Shown here: in pieces, positions 1 through 5,717 of the stretch | Position numbering within the stretch: the first letter of the stretch is position 1 | Layout of the letters: each line of letters begins with the position of its first letter | DNA from: Acidobacteriota bacterium | Lineage (GTDB): Bacteria > Acidobacteriota > UBA890 > WLXD01 | NCBI GenBank assembly: GCA_022571615.1 | Contig: JACZXM010000215.1 | Location: 1-5,939 of the forward strand | Reading direction: 5' to 3' | Length of the DNA: 5,939 nucleotides | Notes under the pieces: generated by a model | The model's database searches: none | Told to the model about the DNA's origin: nothing | Seen by the model: the letters and a program-made list of their open reading frames with translations, nothing else | Position numbers and translations under genes: made by a program

Positions 1-1404
1 GAAGCGCAGCTACGCCCCTATTGGGAGGCCGAGCCGGGATCCGCCGCGGCCGCCCAGCTGGATGGGCCGGCGCTCGATGAGTTCTTCTTCGTCATCTTCA
101 ACGGCGGAGTGTTCATGGGCGGTATCGGCTATCAGGAGGACGCCGAGCGAACCGCCGAGCTGATCCCGGTCATGCAGCGCGCGATGAGCGGCATTCCGGG
201 CACCTTCGGCATCGTGCAGCAACCATCGGTGTTCCAACGCGGCGCCGACGCCGCCCGGGCCATCGATGTCGAGATCACGGGTCCCGACATGGCCAAGGTG
301 CTGCAGCTCGGGGCACGCGTGTTCGGTGCGGTCAACGCCACCATGCCGGGAGTGCAGGCGCAGCCGATCCCCGGGCTCGATCTGGGAAATCCGGAGATTC
401 GGGTGATTCCCGACCGCGAGCGTGCTGCCGAGCTCGGCTTCACGACTTCGGAGATCGGATTCGCGCTCAACGCTCTGATCGACGGGGTCAAGGTCAGCGA
501 GTATGTTCATGAGGGACGATCCATCGATCTGGTGCTCAGGGGCGAGACCCTGTATGCGAGCCGAAGCCAGGATATCGAGGCGCTAAACATCGCCACCTCG
601 ACCGGACGCGTGGTCAGCGTCGGAGACGTGGCGCGGGTCGTTGCAGCTTCGGGGCCGACGCAGATCAATCGTATCGAGCGCCAACGGGCGGTGACGATTC
701 AGGTGATTCCGGACCAGCACACGCCCCTGGAGGCCGCGATGGAACACATCCGCGACAACATCCTCGCGCCGATGCGCGCCGACGGATCGCTGACCGTCCC
801 CTATGAGGCCAAGCTCGCTGGCACCGCGGACAAGCTGACACAGGCGCGCCAAGCGCTGCAGAACAACTTCATCCTCGCGCTCGTGGTCACTTATTTGTTG
901 ATGGCGGCGCTGTTCGAGTCGTTCCTGTACCCGTTCGTGATCCTGTTCTCGGTCCCCTTCGCGGCGGTCGGGGGCTTTGTCGGCCTCAGCCTGGTGAACA
1001 CCTTCATCAGCTACCAGGCACTCGACGTCATTGCCATGCTGGGGTTCGTAATCCTGGTCGGGATCGTGGTCAACAACGCCATCCTGATCGTGCACCAGAC
1101 CCTCAACTACATGCGGGACGCCGGTCTCGCCCACCGCGAGGCCCTGCGCGAGGCCGTCGGCGACCGCATCCGGCCGATCTTCATGAGCACGCTGACCTCG
1201 GTCATGGGAATGGCGCCGCTGGTGCTGGTGACCGGCGCTGGCTCGGAGATCTATCGCGGCCTGGGCAGCGTGGTGGTCGGCGGCCTGTTCCTGTCGACGA
1301 TCTTCACGCTGGTGCTGGTGCCGGCAGTATTCTCACTGGTGATGGATATGCGTCTGGCGCTGCGCGGCGCCTCGCGCAGCGGCACGGCTGCGTCGGGCGC
1401 CTGA
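1..1404 (+). CDS. RND-family multidrug efflux transporter, C-terminal part (5' end outside window)
   Basis: This is the C-terminal 467 residues of an AcrB/MexB-like (HAE1) inner-membrane proton/drug antiporter. Such proteins work as trimers with a periplasmic adaptor and an outer-membrane channel. The frame is open from base 1 without a stop, so the gene begins upstream. Counting from base 1, residues 1 to about 285 are periplasmic porter/docking sequence (for example FNGGVFMGGIGY and PGLDLGNPEIRVIPDRERAAELG). About five membrane segments follow, near residues 290-305, 309-331, 342-366, 393-413 and 421-447. Family-typical stretches include LFESFLYPFVILFSVPFAAV, GIVVNNAILIV and RIRPIFMSTLTSVMGMAPL. 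The proton-relay aspartates of TM4 lie in the missing half and cannot be checked. The C-terminus ends soon after the last helix with a short Ser/Gly/Ala tail. Substrate range cannot be inferred, and the partner adaptor and channel genes are not in the window. The family call is firm; the subfamily is inferred. Confidence 0.95.
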   Translation, partial: EAQLRPYWEAEPGSAAAAQLDGPALDEFFFVIFNGGVFMGGIGYQEDAERTAELIPVMQRAMSGIPGTFGIVQQPSVFQRGADAARAIDVEITGPDMAKVLQLGARVFGAVNATMPGVQAQPIPGLDLGNPEIRVIPDRERAAELGFTTSEIGFALNALIDGVKVSEYVHEGRSIDLVLRGETLYASRSQDIEALNIATSTGRVVSVGDVARVVAASGPTQINRIERQRAVTIQVIPDQHTPLEAAMEHIRDNILAPMRADGSLTVPYEAKLAGTADKLTQARQALQNNFILALVVTYLLMAALFESFLYPFVILFSVPFAAVGGFVGLSLVNTFISYQALDVIAMLGFVILVGIVVNNAILIVHQTLNYMRDAGLAHREALREAVGDRIRPIFMSTLTSVMGMAPLVLVTGAGSEIYRGLGSVVVGGLFLSTIFTLVLVPAVFSLVMDMRLALRGASRSGTAASGA

Positions 1405-1421
1405 CTCCGGCACCTCGCAGC

Positions 1422-1461
1422 CCCAGCGACTCTTGCCGCGGGCTGCGTGGCAGGCGCTGGG
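1422..1461 (+). terminator. Bulged GC-rich hairpin, possible terminator after the RND gene
   Basis: CCCAGCG (1422-1428) pairs with CGCTGGG (1455-1461). CTTGCC (1432-1437) pairs with GGCAGG (1449-1454) with one G-T wobble. This gives 13 pairs, a three-base bulge (1429-1431) on the left arm and an 11-base loop. It lies 18 bases after the RND stop codon. No T-tract follows (the next bases are CTGGAAAACG), so it is not a classical intrinsic terminator. It may act as a weak or Rho-assisted terminator, or as an mRNA 3'-end stabiliser. Confidence 0.4.
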
Positions 1462-1526
1462 CTGGAAAACGTGAAGAAAAGCCCCGCCGGCGGCACATCG
1501 GTCAGTAGTGTGTCCCGACCGCTTCC

Positions 1527-1532
1527 GGAGGT
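1527..1532 (+). promoter_or_regulatory. Ribosome binding site of the alpha/beta hydrolase gene
   Basis: GGAGGT stands six bases before the ATG at 1539. It is the clearest Shine-Dalgarno match in the window and fixes that start codon. Confidence 0.8.
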
Positions 1533-1538
1533 CTTCTG

Positions 1539-2954
1539 ATGCGAACGTTGCCTGCGACCTTGATTTTGTCCCTTGTGCTAGCGGCGGCACCGTCGCAGGA
1601 GGCCGAACGCTGGCGCGGCGCCATCGATCTTTCAGGCTTCGGAGGGCCTGAGATCGAGTTCTTCGTTGTCTTCAGCATCGGCGAGGATGGAGGCGTATCG
1701 GCGACGATCAGCATTCCGATCCAGGGAGTCGATGGCCTGCCGCTGACCGACGTTGTGTACGACCAGCAGCACCTCGAGTTCACCCTGGTCACGAGTCCCA
1801 ACAACGGCGAGTTTCGGGCCGCCCGTGAGGGCGATACGGCCACCGGAACGCTGACCCAGGGTGTCGCGATACCGATCACTCTGCGCCGGCTGGCGCCGGA
1901 GGAGAGCGCCGGCCCGGATCGCCCGCAGACCCCCCACCCTCCATTCCCGTACACCGAGCGCGAGGTCATCTACGCCAACCCGGTGGACGGCAATAACCTG
2001 GCCGGCACGCTGGGTATCCCGGCAGGAGCGGGCCCGCACCCGGCTGTGCTCTTGATCACCGGCTCCGGCGCGCAGGATCGCGACGAGACGATCTTTGCCC
2101 ACAAGCCGTTCTGGGTGATTGCGGATCACCTGACGCGCAACGGAATCGCCGTGCTTCGGGTCGATGACCGCGGCGTTGGAGGCTCGGATCGGGGACCCGA
2201 AGGGCCGACGACGCTGGACTTCGCCGGCGACGTTCTGGCGGGGGTGAAGTTTCTCGGGCAGCAGCCCGAGATCGACGGCGCCAGGATCGGGCTCATCGGA
2301 CACAGCGAGGGCGGGCTGATTGCACCGATCGCGGCGGCGCAAGACTCCGATATCTCCTTCATCGTCTTGCTCGCAGGCACCGGCATTAGCGGTCGCGAGC
2401 TGATGCCCCTGCAGCTGGCGGCCGTTCAGCGTGCCGTTGGCCGTTCACAGAAAAATGTCGAGCAGCAACTGCAGGCCCAAGCCAGAATTCACGCTCTGGT
2501 CATCGCCGAGGCGGACCAACAGCGAGTCCGGGAGGCCGTCGGAGAGCTCGTCGACATTCAGCTCCAGAACGCCGCCGAGACCCTCAGCGCCGTCGAACGC
2601 GAGCAGGCGATCAAGAGCGGGACGCGGTCGATGATGAGCGGCTGGTACCGGACCTTCCTGATCACCGATCCGCGCCACTGGCTGGCGAAGGTCCGCTGTC
2701 CGGTGCTCGCGATCAACGGCACTTTGGACCTGCAGGTTCCCGCCGATGCCAACCTTCCGGCGATCGAGCGGGCGCTGCACGAGGGTGGCAATCAGGAAGT
2801 AGCGGTGCATGCCCTCGAAGGGCTCAACCATCTGTTCCAGCACGCCCAGACCGGTTCGGTGGCCGAGTATGGTCAGATCGAGGAGACCTTCGCGCTCGAG
2901 GCGCTCGAGCTCATCACCGAGTGGATACGGGGCCGGACCGGGCTGGATCGGTAA
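1539..2954 (+). CDS. Secreted alpha/beta hydrolase (serine esterase/peptidase type)
   Basis: A 471-residue exported hydrolase. Residues 1 to about 20 look like a signal peptide (Arg at 2, hydrophobic LPATLILSLVLAAAP, cleavage probably around residue 17-22). Residues 25-117 are a beta-rich N-terminal domain of the kind often placed before this hydrolase class. The alpha/beta fold starts near residue 140. HPAVLLITGSGAQDRDE (167-183) supplies the oxyanion-hole loop and VDDRGVGGSD (208-217) is a conserved strand-turn. GHSEGG holds the nucleophile Ser256, and D397 (NGTLDLQVP) and H431 (LNHLFQ) complete a plausible Ser-Asp-His triad. Residues of about 285-375 form a helical, charged insert that is probably a lid. 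The start is fixed by the GGAGGT site. The gene stands alone, between a hairpin upstream and a separate promoter candidate downstream. The fold and triad are clear from sequence. The substrate (ester, peptide or xenobiotic) is unknown and I assign no symbol. Confidence 0.9.
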   Translation: MRTLPATLILSLVLAAAPSQEAERWRGAIDLSGFGGPEIEFFVVFSIGEDGGVSATISIPIQGVDGLPLTDVVYDQQHLEFTLVTSPNNGEFRAAREGDTATGTLTQGVAIPITLRRLAPEESAGPDRPQTPHPPFPYTEREVIYANPVDGNNLAGTLGIPAGAGPHPAVLLITGSGAQDRDETIFAHKPFWVIADHLTRNGIAVLRVDDRGVGGSDRGPEGPTTLDFAGDVLAGVKFLGQQPEIDGARIGLIGHSEGGLIAPIAAAQDSDISFIVLLAGTGISGRELMPLQLAAVQRAVGRSQKNVEQQLQAQARIHALVIAEADQQRVREAVGELVDIQLQNAAETLSAVEREQAIKSGTRSMMSGWYRTFLITDPRHWLAKVRCPVLAINGTLDLQVPADANLPAIERALHEGGNQEVAVHALEGLNHLFQHAQTGSVAEYGQIEETFALEALELITEWIRGRTGLDR

Positions 2955-2983
2955 CCCATCACCACCACTCCACCACGGCCTGC

Positions 2984-2992
2984 TGGTATTCT
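2984..2992 (+). promoter_or_regulatory. Extended -10 promoter candidate for the adenosyltransferase gene
   Basis: TGG followed by TATTCT fits an extended -10 element (TGn plus a hexamer matching TATAAT at four of six positions). No good -35 is visible about 17 bases upstream, which extended -10 promoters can tolerate. Transcription would start near 2999, giving a leader of about 60 bases before the ATG at 3059. This supports the gene having its own promoter and argues against an upstream start at 2921. Confidence 0.4.
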
Positions 2993-3058
2993 CAGCAGCG
3001 AGGCGATGCGGGCACGGGATCGAGCGCCCACGGCACCAACAGCATGCGGAACGGATCG

Positions 3059-3631
3059 ATGCGACTTACGCGTTTGTACACACGAACCGGAGACCAGGGA
3101 ACGACGCGAGCGGCCGACGGCCGCGTTCTCGATAAGGACTCACCGCGCGTGGCGGCGTACGGTTCCGTGGACGAGCTCAACGCCACGCTCGGAGTCGCCC
3201 TGGCGTGCGGGCTGGCGCCGCGACTCGAGGAGTCGCTCACAGCGATCCAGAACGAGCTCTTCGACCTTGGCGCCGATCTGTCGACTCCGTACGACAGCGA
3301 AGCCGAATTCGAGGTGCCGCGAATCCGATCGGCTGGAGTGCGGTGGCTCGAGGAGCGGATCGACGAGCTGACCGAGATCACGGGTCCGCTCGAGAACTTC
3401 GTGCTCCCGGGTGGAGCCCCGGGGGCGGCGGCGCTGCAGCTGGCACGCACCGTATGCCGTCGCGCGGAACGCGATGTTGTGGCGTTGGCCCGGCAAGAGG
3501 ACATCGGCGAAATGGTGGTCCCTTACCTGAATCGGCTCTCCGATCTGCTGTTCGCGATGGCCCGCTACGAGAACCATCACCGTGAGGTTGCCGAGCCGCT
3601 CTGGAAACCCGCTGGCGCCGTGGCCGAGTGA
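3059..3631 (+). CDS. Cob(I)alamin adenosyltransferase, PduO/MMAB type
   Basis: This 190-residue cytoplasmic enzyme transfers the adenosyl group of ATP to cob(I)alamin, making adenosylcobalamin, the cofactor of enzymes such as methylmalonyl-CoA mutase. The family signatures are in order: the N-terminal ATP loop YTRTGDQGTT (7-16), AYGSVDELNATLG (33-45), FVLPGGAPGAAALQLART (114-131), the Arg-rich helix RTVCRRAERDV (130-140), and YLNRLSDLLFAMAR (156-169). The length fits the family. The start was chosen at 3059 because the family begins a few residues before the ATP loop. ATG 3044 is a close alternative, while ATG 2921 would add an unconserved stretch overlapping the hydrolase gene. The Shine-Dalgarno is weak (CGGA at 3047-3050). 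No B12-dependent enzyme or cobalamin riboswitch lies in the window. The family is certain from motifs; the symbol could be pduO, cobO-like or MMAB, so none is given. Confidence 0.95.
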   Translation: MRLTRLYTRTGDQGTTRAADGRVLDKDSPRVAAYGSVDELNATLGVALACGLAPRLEESLTAIQNELFDLGADLSTPYDSEAEFEVPRIRSAGVRWLEERIDELTEITGPLENFVLPGGAPGAAALQLARTVCRRAERDVVALARQEDIGEMVVPYLNRLSDLLFAMARYENHHREVAEPLWKPAGAVAE

Positions 3632-3643
3632 CCCCCGACGTTG

Positions 3644-3649
3644 TAGCAT
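3644..3649 (+). promoter_or_regulatory. Weak -10-like hexamer before the small CPxC protein gene
   Basis: TAGCAT matches TATAAT at four of six positions, including the key first, second and last bases. It sits 33 bases before the ATG at 3683. The -35 region (3621-3626, TGGCCG) is poor. Co-transcription with the adenosyltransferase gene, which ends 51 bases before that ATG, is equally possible. Confidence 0.2.
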
Positions 3650-3682
3650 GAGGCGAGCCCATCCCCGCAGCGGCAACATAGC

Positions 3683-3931
3683 ATGTTCTATCGACCGAGA
3701 ATCCTGCACCGAGTCTACGCCTGGGTTCGTGGCAACTTCTGGATCCCCTGCCCGATCTGCAAGAAGGGGTTCGGGGAGCATGAGTGGCTTGCCGGAAACG
3801 ATCTCTGGTTGACGGAACGCGACTCGGTGGCGGTCTGCCCCGATTGCGGCGAGCGCGCCGCGGAGCTCAACCACGAGAATGGCTACCCGATCACCGAACG
3901 GCCGGACCCGGAGCTGCTCCGAATCCGCTGA
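3683..3931 (+). CDS. Small uncharacterised protein with two CPxC knuckles (zinc-ribbon-like)
   Basis: This 82-residue protein matches no named family that I recognise. It has two cysteine pairs, C23-P-I-C26 and C52-P-D-C55, 25 residues apart. That is the usual arrangement for a four-cysteine zinc ribbon or rubredoxin-like knuckle. The N-terminal 20 residues are basic and aromatic (Arg at 4, 6, 10 and 16; several Tyr/Trp/Phe). The middle has HEW and the C-terminal part is acidic and polar. It has no signal peptide or membrane segment. The reading frame is compact, ends 55 bases before the convergent thioredoxin gene and starts 51 bases after the adenosyltransferase stop, so the two may share a transcript. 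The start lacks a good Shine-Dalgarno. I think it is a real gene because of the two CPxC pairs and its tight fit between neighbours. Metal binding is inferred and the function is unknown. Confidence 0.7.
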   Translation: MFYRPRILHRVYAWVRGNFWIPCPICKKGFGEHEWLAGNDLWLTERDSVAVCPDCGERAAELNHENGYPITERPDPELLRIR

Positions 3932-3986
3932 CGTGCGCGGGCTGCTCGGCGGAAGAGGCTGTACGACGCTTTGAACAGTGGCCGTA

Positions 3987-4544
3987 TCAATCGTCGGCGT
4001 CGGCCAACAAGCGCTCGATCAGCGTTCGCAGTTGCGCCTGCTTGGCCGGCAATGCACCCATCCAGGCCTTTCGTACCTGCCAGTTCTGGTCGATGAGGAA
4101 GGTCGTGGGAAGCGCCCAGAGCGGACCGTACGAGTGCTCGAAGGCCTCGGTGCCGAGGGTGAGCGTGTACGAGACCGGGAAATGTTCCGCTGCCACCGTG
4201 CGGATGGCCTCCGCGCTGGCGGAATCCACGGTCACACCGATGACTTCCACTCCCCGCGTCCGGTACTCCGTTTGCACCCCGTTGAGCCCGGGGATCTCGG
4301 TGAGACAAGGCCCGCACCAGGTAGCCCAGACATCCACGACGACGATCTTGCCGCGCAGCTGGCGGGAATTCAGCACCGTGCCATCCAGGCGTTGGAGGCG
4401 GAACGGCGGGGCGTCTCGGGGCGCGTCGAGCTCGACGTAAACACTCCCGGCCGTCGCGCTAGCGCCGCTTCCGGTGATCATGAACCCCACGGAGACGGCG
4501 CACGCTGCAAAGGCCAGCAGGGGAACTAATGTGCGGTGCGGCAT
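3987..4544 (-). CDS. TlpA/ResA-like periplasmic thioredoxin-fold protein
   Basis: A 185-residue membrane-anchored or exported thiol-disulfide oxidoreductase. Residues of about 5-24 form one hydrophobic segment (LVPLLAFAACAVSVGFMITG), a signal anchor or signal peptide. The thioredoxin domain covers about 45-180. It includes PPFRLQRLDGTVLNSRQLRG (the typical entry strand and turn of the AhpC/TSA-Redoxin type), VVVDVWATWCGPC with catalytic Cys77 and Cys80, E83 just after it, GVEVIGVTVD, and the cis-proline loop WALPTTFLID (Pro146). Relatives reduce periplasmic cysteines, for example of apocytochrome c, or serve in oxidative defence; the partner here is unknown. There is no cytochrome c maturation gene beside it. 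It is convergent with the small CPxC gene and divergent from the YjbQ gene across 135 bases. The Shine-Dalgarno is weak on the minus strand (ACGGA about nine bases before the ATG at 4544). The family call is secure; the specific role is not. Confidence 0.93.
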   Translation of the reverse strand: MPHRTLVPLLAFAACAVSVGFMITGSGASATAGSVYVELDAPRDAPPFRLQRLDGTVLNSRQLRGKIVVVDVWATWCGPCLTEIPGLNGVQTEYRTRGVEVIGVTVDSASAEAIRTVAAEHFPVSYTLTLGTEAFEHSYGPLWALPTTFLIDQNWQVRKAWMGALPAKQAQLRTLIERLLADADD

Positions 4545-4613
4545 CGGAGTGATCCGTGAGTCAGAATGCGCAAGGTTTCGATTGAACTTTGCCGGCTCGC
4601 CCGATGTGGTTTC

Positions 4614-4625
4614 CGGACCGGTCCG
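4614..4625. promoter_or_regulatory. 12-bp perfect palindrome in the divergent promoter region, with an extra half-site
   Basis: CGGACCGGTCCG is its own reverse complement. The half GGTCCG recurs at 4637-4642, 17 bases after its first occurrence at 4620. It lies between two divergent starts (4544 minus, 4680 plus), where an operator for a dimeric regulator would be expected. At this GC content a 12-base palindrome can arise by chance, so the operator role is inference. Confidence 0.3.
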
Positions 4626-4665
4626 CGGGCGTGGGCGGTCCGACGCGGCATGCAGCGCAGGAGGA

Positions 4666-4671
4666 TATGAT
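4666..4671 (+). promoter_or_regulatory. -10 element candidate very close to the YjbQ start codon
   Basis: TATGAT matches TATAAT at five of six positions, eight bases before the ATG at 4680. Transcription would begin at about 4677-4680, giving a leaderless or nearly leaderless mRNA. No convincing -35 stands 17 bases upstream (4643-4648, ACGCGG). An AGGAGG at 4659-4664 is 15 bases from the ATG, too far for a standard Shine-Dalgarno. Confidence 0.35.
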
Positions 4672-4679
4672 CAGCGCCC

Positions 4680-5084
4680 ATGGTCAAGCGATTGAGAATC
4701 CCGGTGCCGGCGCAGGGACTGCACGAGATCACCGACGCCATTGCCGAGGTGGTGCTCGGCGCGGGCCTGACCGAGGGCTTGTGTACGATCTTCTTGCGCC
4801 ACACCTCCGCCAGCTTGACCATCCAGGAGAACGCCGATCCCTCAGCCCGCCATGATCTCGAGAGCTGGTTCAACCGCCTGGTCCCCGAGAACGATCCGCA
4901 CTTTACGCATACCGATGAGGGCCCCGACGACATGCCCTCGCACATCAAGGCGGCGCTGACCTCGACCTCGCTGTCGATCCCGGTCATCGACGGCCGGCTT
5001 GGGCTCGGGACCTGGCAGGGGATCTTCCTCTGGGAGCACCGGCGGACACGGAGCAGCCGCGAGATCCTCATTCATCTGCGCTGA
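4680..5084 (+). CDS. yjbQ: YjbQ/UPF0047 family protein (secondary thiamine-phosphate synthase annotation)
   Basis: A complete 134-residue cytoplasmic protein of the YjbQ (UPF0047) family. Family hallmarks are visible: FLRHTSASLTIQENADPS (38-55), with the conserved His41 and the NADPS turn; HFTHTDEGPDDMPSHIKAAL (74-93), with His74, His77 and His88, which are likely metal or ligand residues; and LGTWQGIFLWEHR (109-121), the conserved TWQGI motif. Members are commonly labelled secondary thiamine-phosphate synthase because some weakly complement thiE mutants. The true physiological role is unsettled, and no thiamine genes are nearby. The start is pinned: an in-frame TGA at 4668-4670 excludes anything earlier, and the next ATG is deep in the protein. 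The Shine-Dalgarno spacing is abnormal (15 bases). The C-terminus is intact and the stop codon lies a few bases before the broken permease remnant. Confidence 0.92.
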   Translation: MVKRLRIPVPAQGLHEITDAIAEVVLGAGLTEGLCTIFLRHTSASLTIQENADPSARHDLESWFNRLVPENDPHFTHTDEGPDDMPSHIKAALTSTSLSIPVIDGRLGLGTWQGIFLWEHRRTRSSREILIHLR

Positions 5085-5085
5085 G

Positions 5086-5581
5086 CGCGATGGATTGGGT
5101 GTCGCCAACGGCACCAACCGCGTGGCGCTGTTACTGCAGAACGTAGGCGCGGTCTCAGGCTTCGCGCGCCACGGCGTGGTGAATTGGAGCTTTGCGCGGC
5201 GCGTGGTTCCGCCGGCGGTGATCGGTGCCGCGCTCGGTGCGTGGTTGGCGACGATGATCGACGATCTCGCCTGCCGGCGGCTTCGTCCAGGCGGGGGTGG
5301 GCTTCATCCTGCTCGCTGGCACGACGCTCGGCGGGCTCGATCTTGTACGGGGCAACGCCGTCAAGGTGCTGTCCGTGCTGGCGTGGACCCTGGTGACGGT
5401 ACCGGTCTTCGCGTCGGCCGACATGATCCACTGGCAGTTCGGATCGGTCATGGGACTCGGCAATCTCGTCGGCAGCCAGCTTGGCGTGCGCTGGACGGTC
5501 CTGAAGGGCAACACCTGGGTGCGGGCGTTCGTCACCGTCGCGATCCTTGCCCTCGCGGTCCGACTCTGGTTCTTTGGCTAG
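5086..5581 (+). pseudogene. TauE/SafE-family permease pseudogene (N-terminal truncation plus internal deletion/frameshift)
   Basis: This is a remnant of a sulfite-exporter TauE/SafE-type membrane protein, normally about 250 residues. The first block lies in frame 1 (from about 5089): GLGVANGTNRVALLLQNVGA, then FARHGVVNW, then RRVVPPAVIGAALGAWLATM. This matches the middle of the N-terminal half of the family. The second block lies in frame 2 (from about 5276 to the stop at 5579-5581). It starts GGFVQAGVGFILLAG and continues through LDLVRGNAVKVLSVLAWTLV, an IHW segment, LGNLVGSQLGVRW and a final hydrophobic helix; it matches the C-terminal half. The usual start and first Gly-rich membrane hairpin (roughly 45 residues) are absent. 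The linker between the halves (roughly 60 residues) is missing at a junction near 5262-5276, which also switches frame. No start codon or ribosome site precedes block one. The family and breakage are read directly; the residue losses are estimated from general knowledge of the family. An assembly error is the main alternative. Confidence 0.8.
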
Positions 5582-5608
5582 CAGCCCGTGGCAGAAGCGG
5601 CGTGGGTC
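5578..5608 (+). repeat. 31-bp direct repeat, copy 1
   Basis: It begins CTAGCAGCCCGTGGCAGAAG and ends GTGGGTC. It is identical to copy 2 (5686-5716) at 26 of 31 positions without gaps, 108 bases apart. The TAG stop of the permease remnant lies inside its first bases, so the repeat may have been inserted at, or have generated, that end. Confidence 0.7.
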
Positions 5609-5612
5609 GCGC

Positions 5613-5641
5613 GGTTGCCTCAGCCGGGTCCCGAGGCGACC
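5613..5641. repeat. Inverted repeat following direct repeat copy 1
   Basis: GGTTGCCTC (5613-5621) pairs with GAGGCGACC (5633-5641), nine pairs with one G-T wobble, around an 11-base loop. No T-tract follows. It could be a terminator for the former permease gene or the structural half of the repeat unit seen again, longer, after copy 2. Confidence 0.45.
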
Positions 5642-5685
5642 TCCGCGGCGCGCATGACGCGCAGGAAATTGAGGCCAGAGTCCCT

Positions 5686-5716
5686 CTAGCAGGCCGTGGT
5701 AGAAGTGTGGTGGGTC
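5686..5716 (+). repeat. 31-bp direct repeat, copy 2
   Basis: It begins CTAGCAGGCCGTGGTAGAAG and ends GTGGGTC, differing from copy 1 at five positions. The 105-base inverted repeat starts two bases after it. Such a short motif directly beside a palindrome resembles the end of an insertion sequence or MITE, but I cannot name a family. Confidence 0.7.
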
Positions 5717-5717
5717 T

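Noticed and set aside
1632..2342. Minus-strand open frame of 236 codons inside the hydrolase gene
   Set aside because: The plus strand here encodes the signal-bearing hydrolase with catalytic motifs; the antisense frame has shadow composition and no motif.
2921..3058. Upstream extension of the adenosyltransferase, including four consecutive His
   Set aside because: The extension overlaps the end of the hydrolase gene and is not family-like. The His run comes from a CAC/CAT-rich intergenic stretch, not from a tag or metal site.
3140..3874. Minus-strand open frame of 244 codons over the adenosyltransferase and the small CPxC gene
   Set aside because: It spans two plus-strand genes with clear motifs and itself has none.
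3932..3986. Terminator between the convergent genes
   Set aside because: No stable stem with a T-tract is visible on either strand in these 55 bases.
5297..5581. Separate 94-residue membrane protein from a GTG at 5297
   Set aside because: The homology starts before this GTG (GGFVQAG from 5276) and continues the permease family, so it is the C-terminal half of a broken gene. There is no ribosome site before the GTG.
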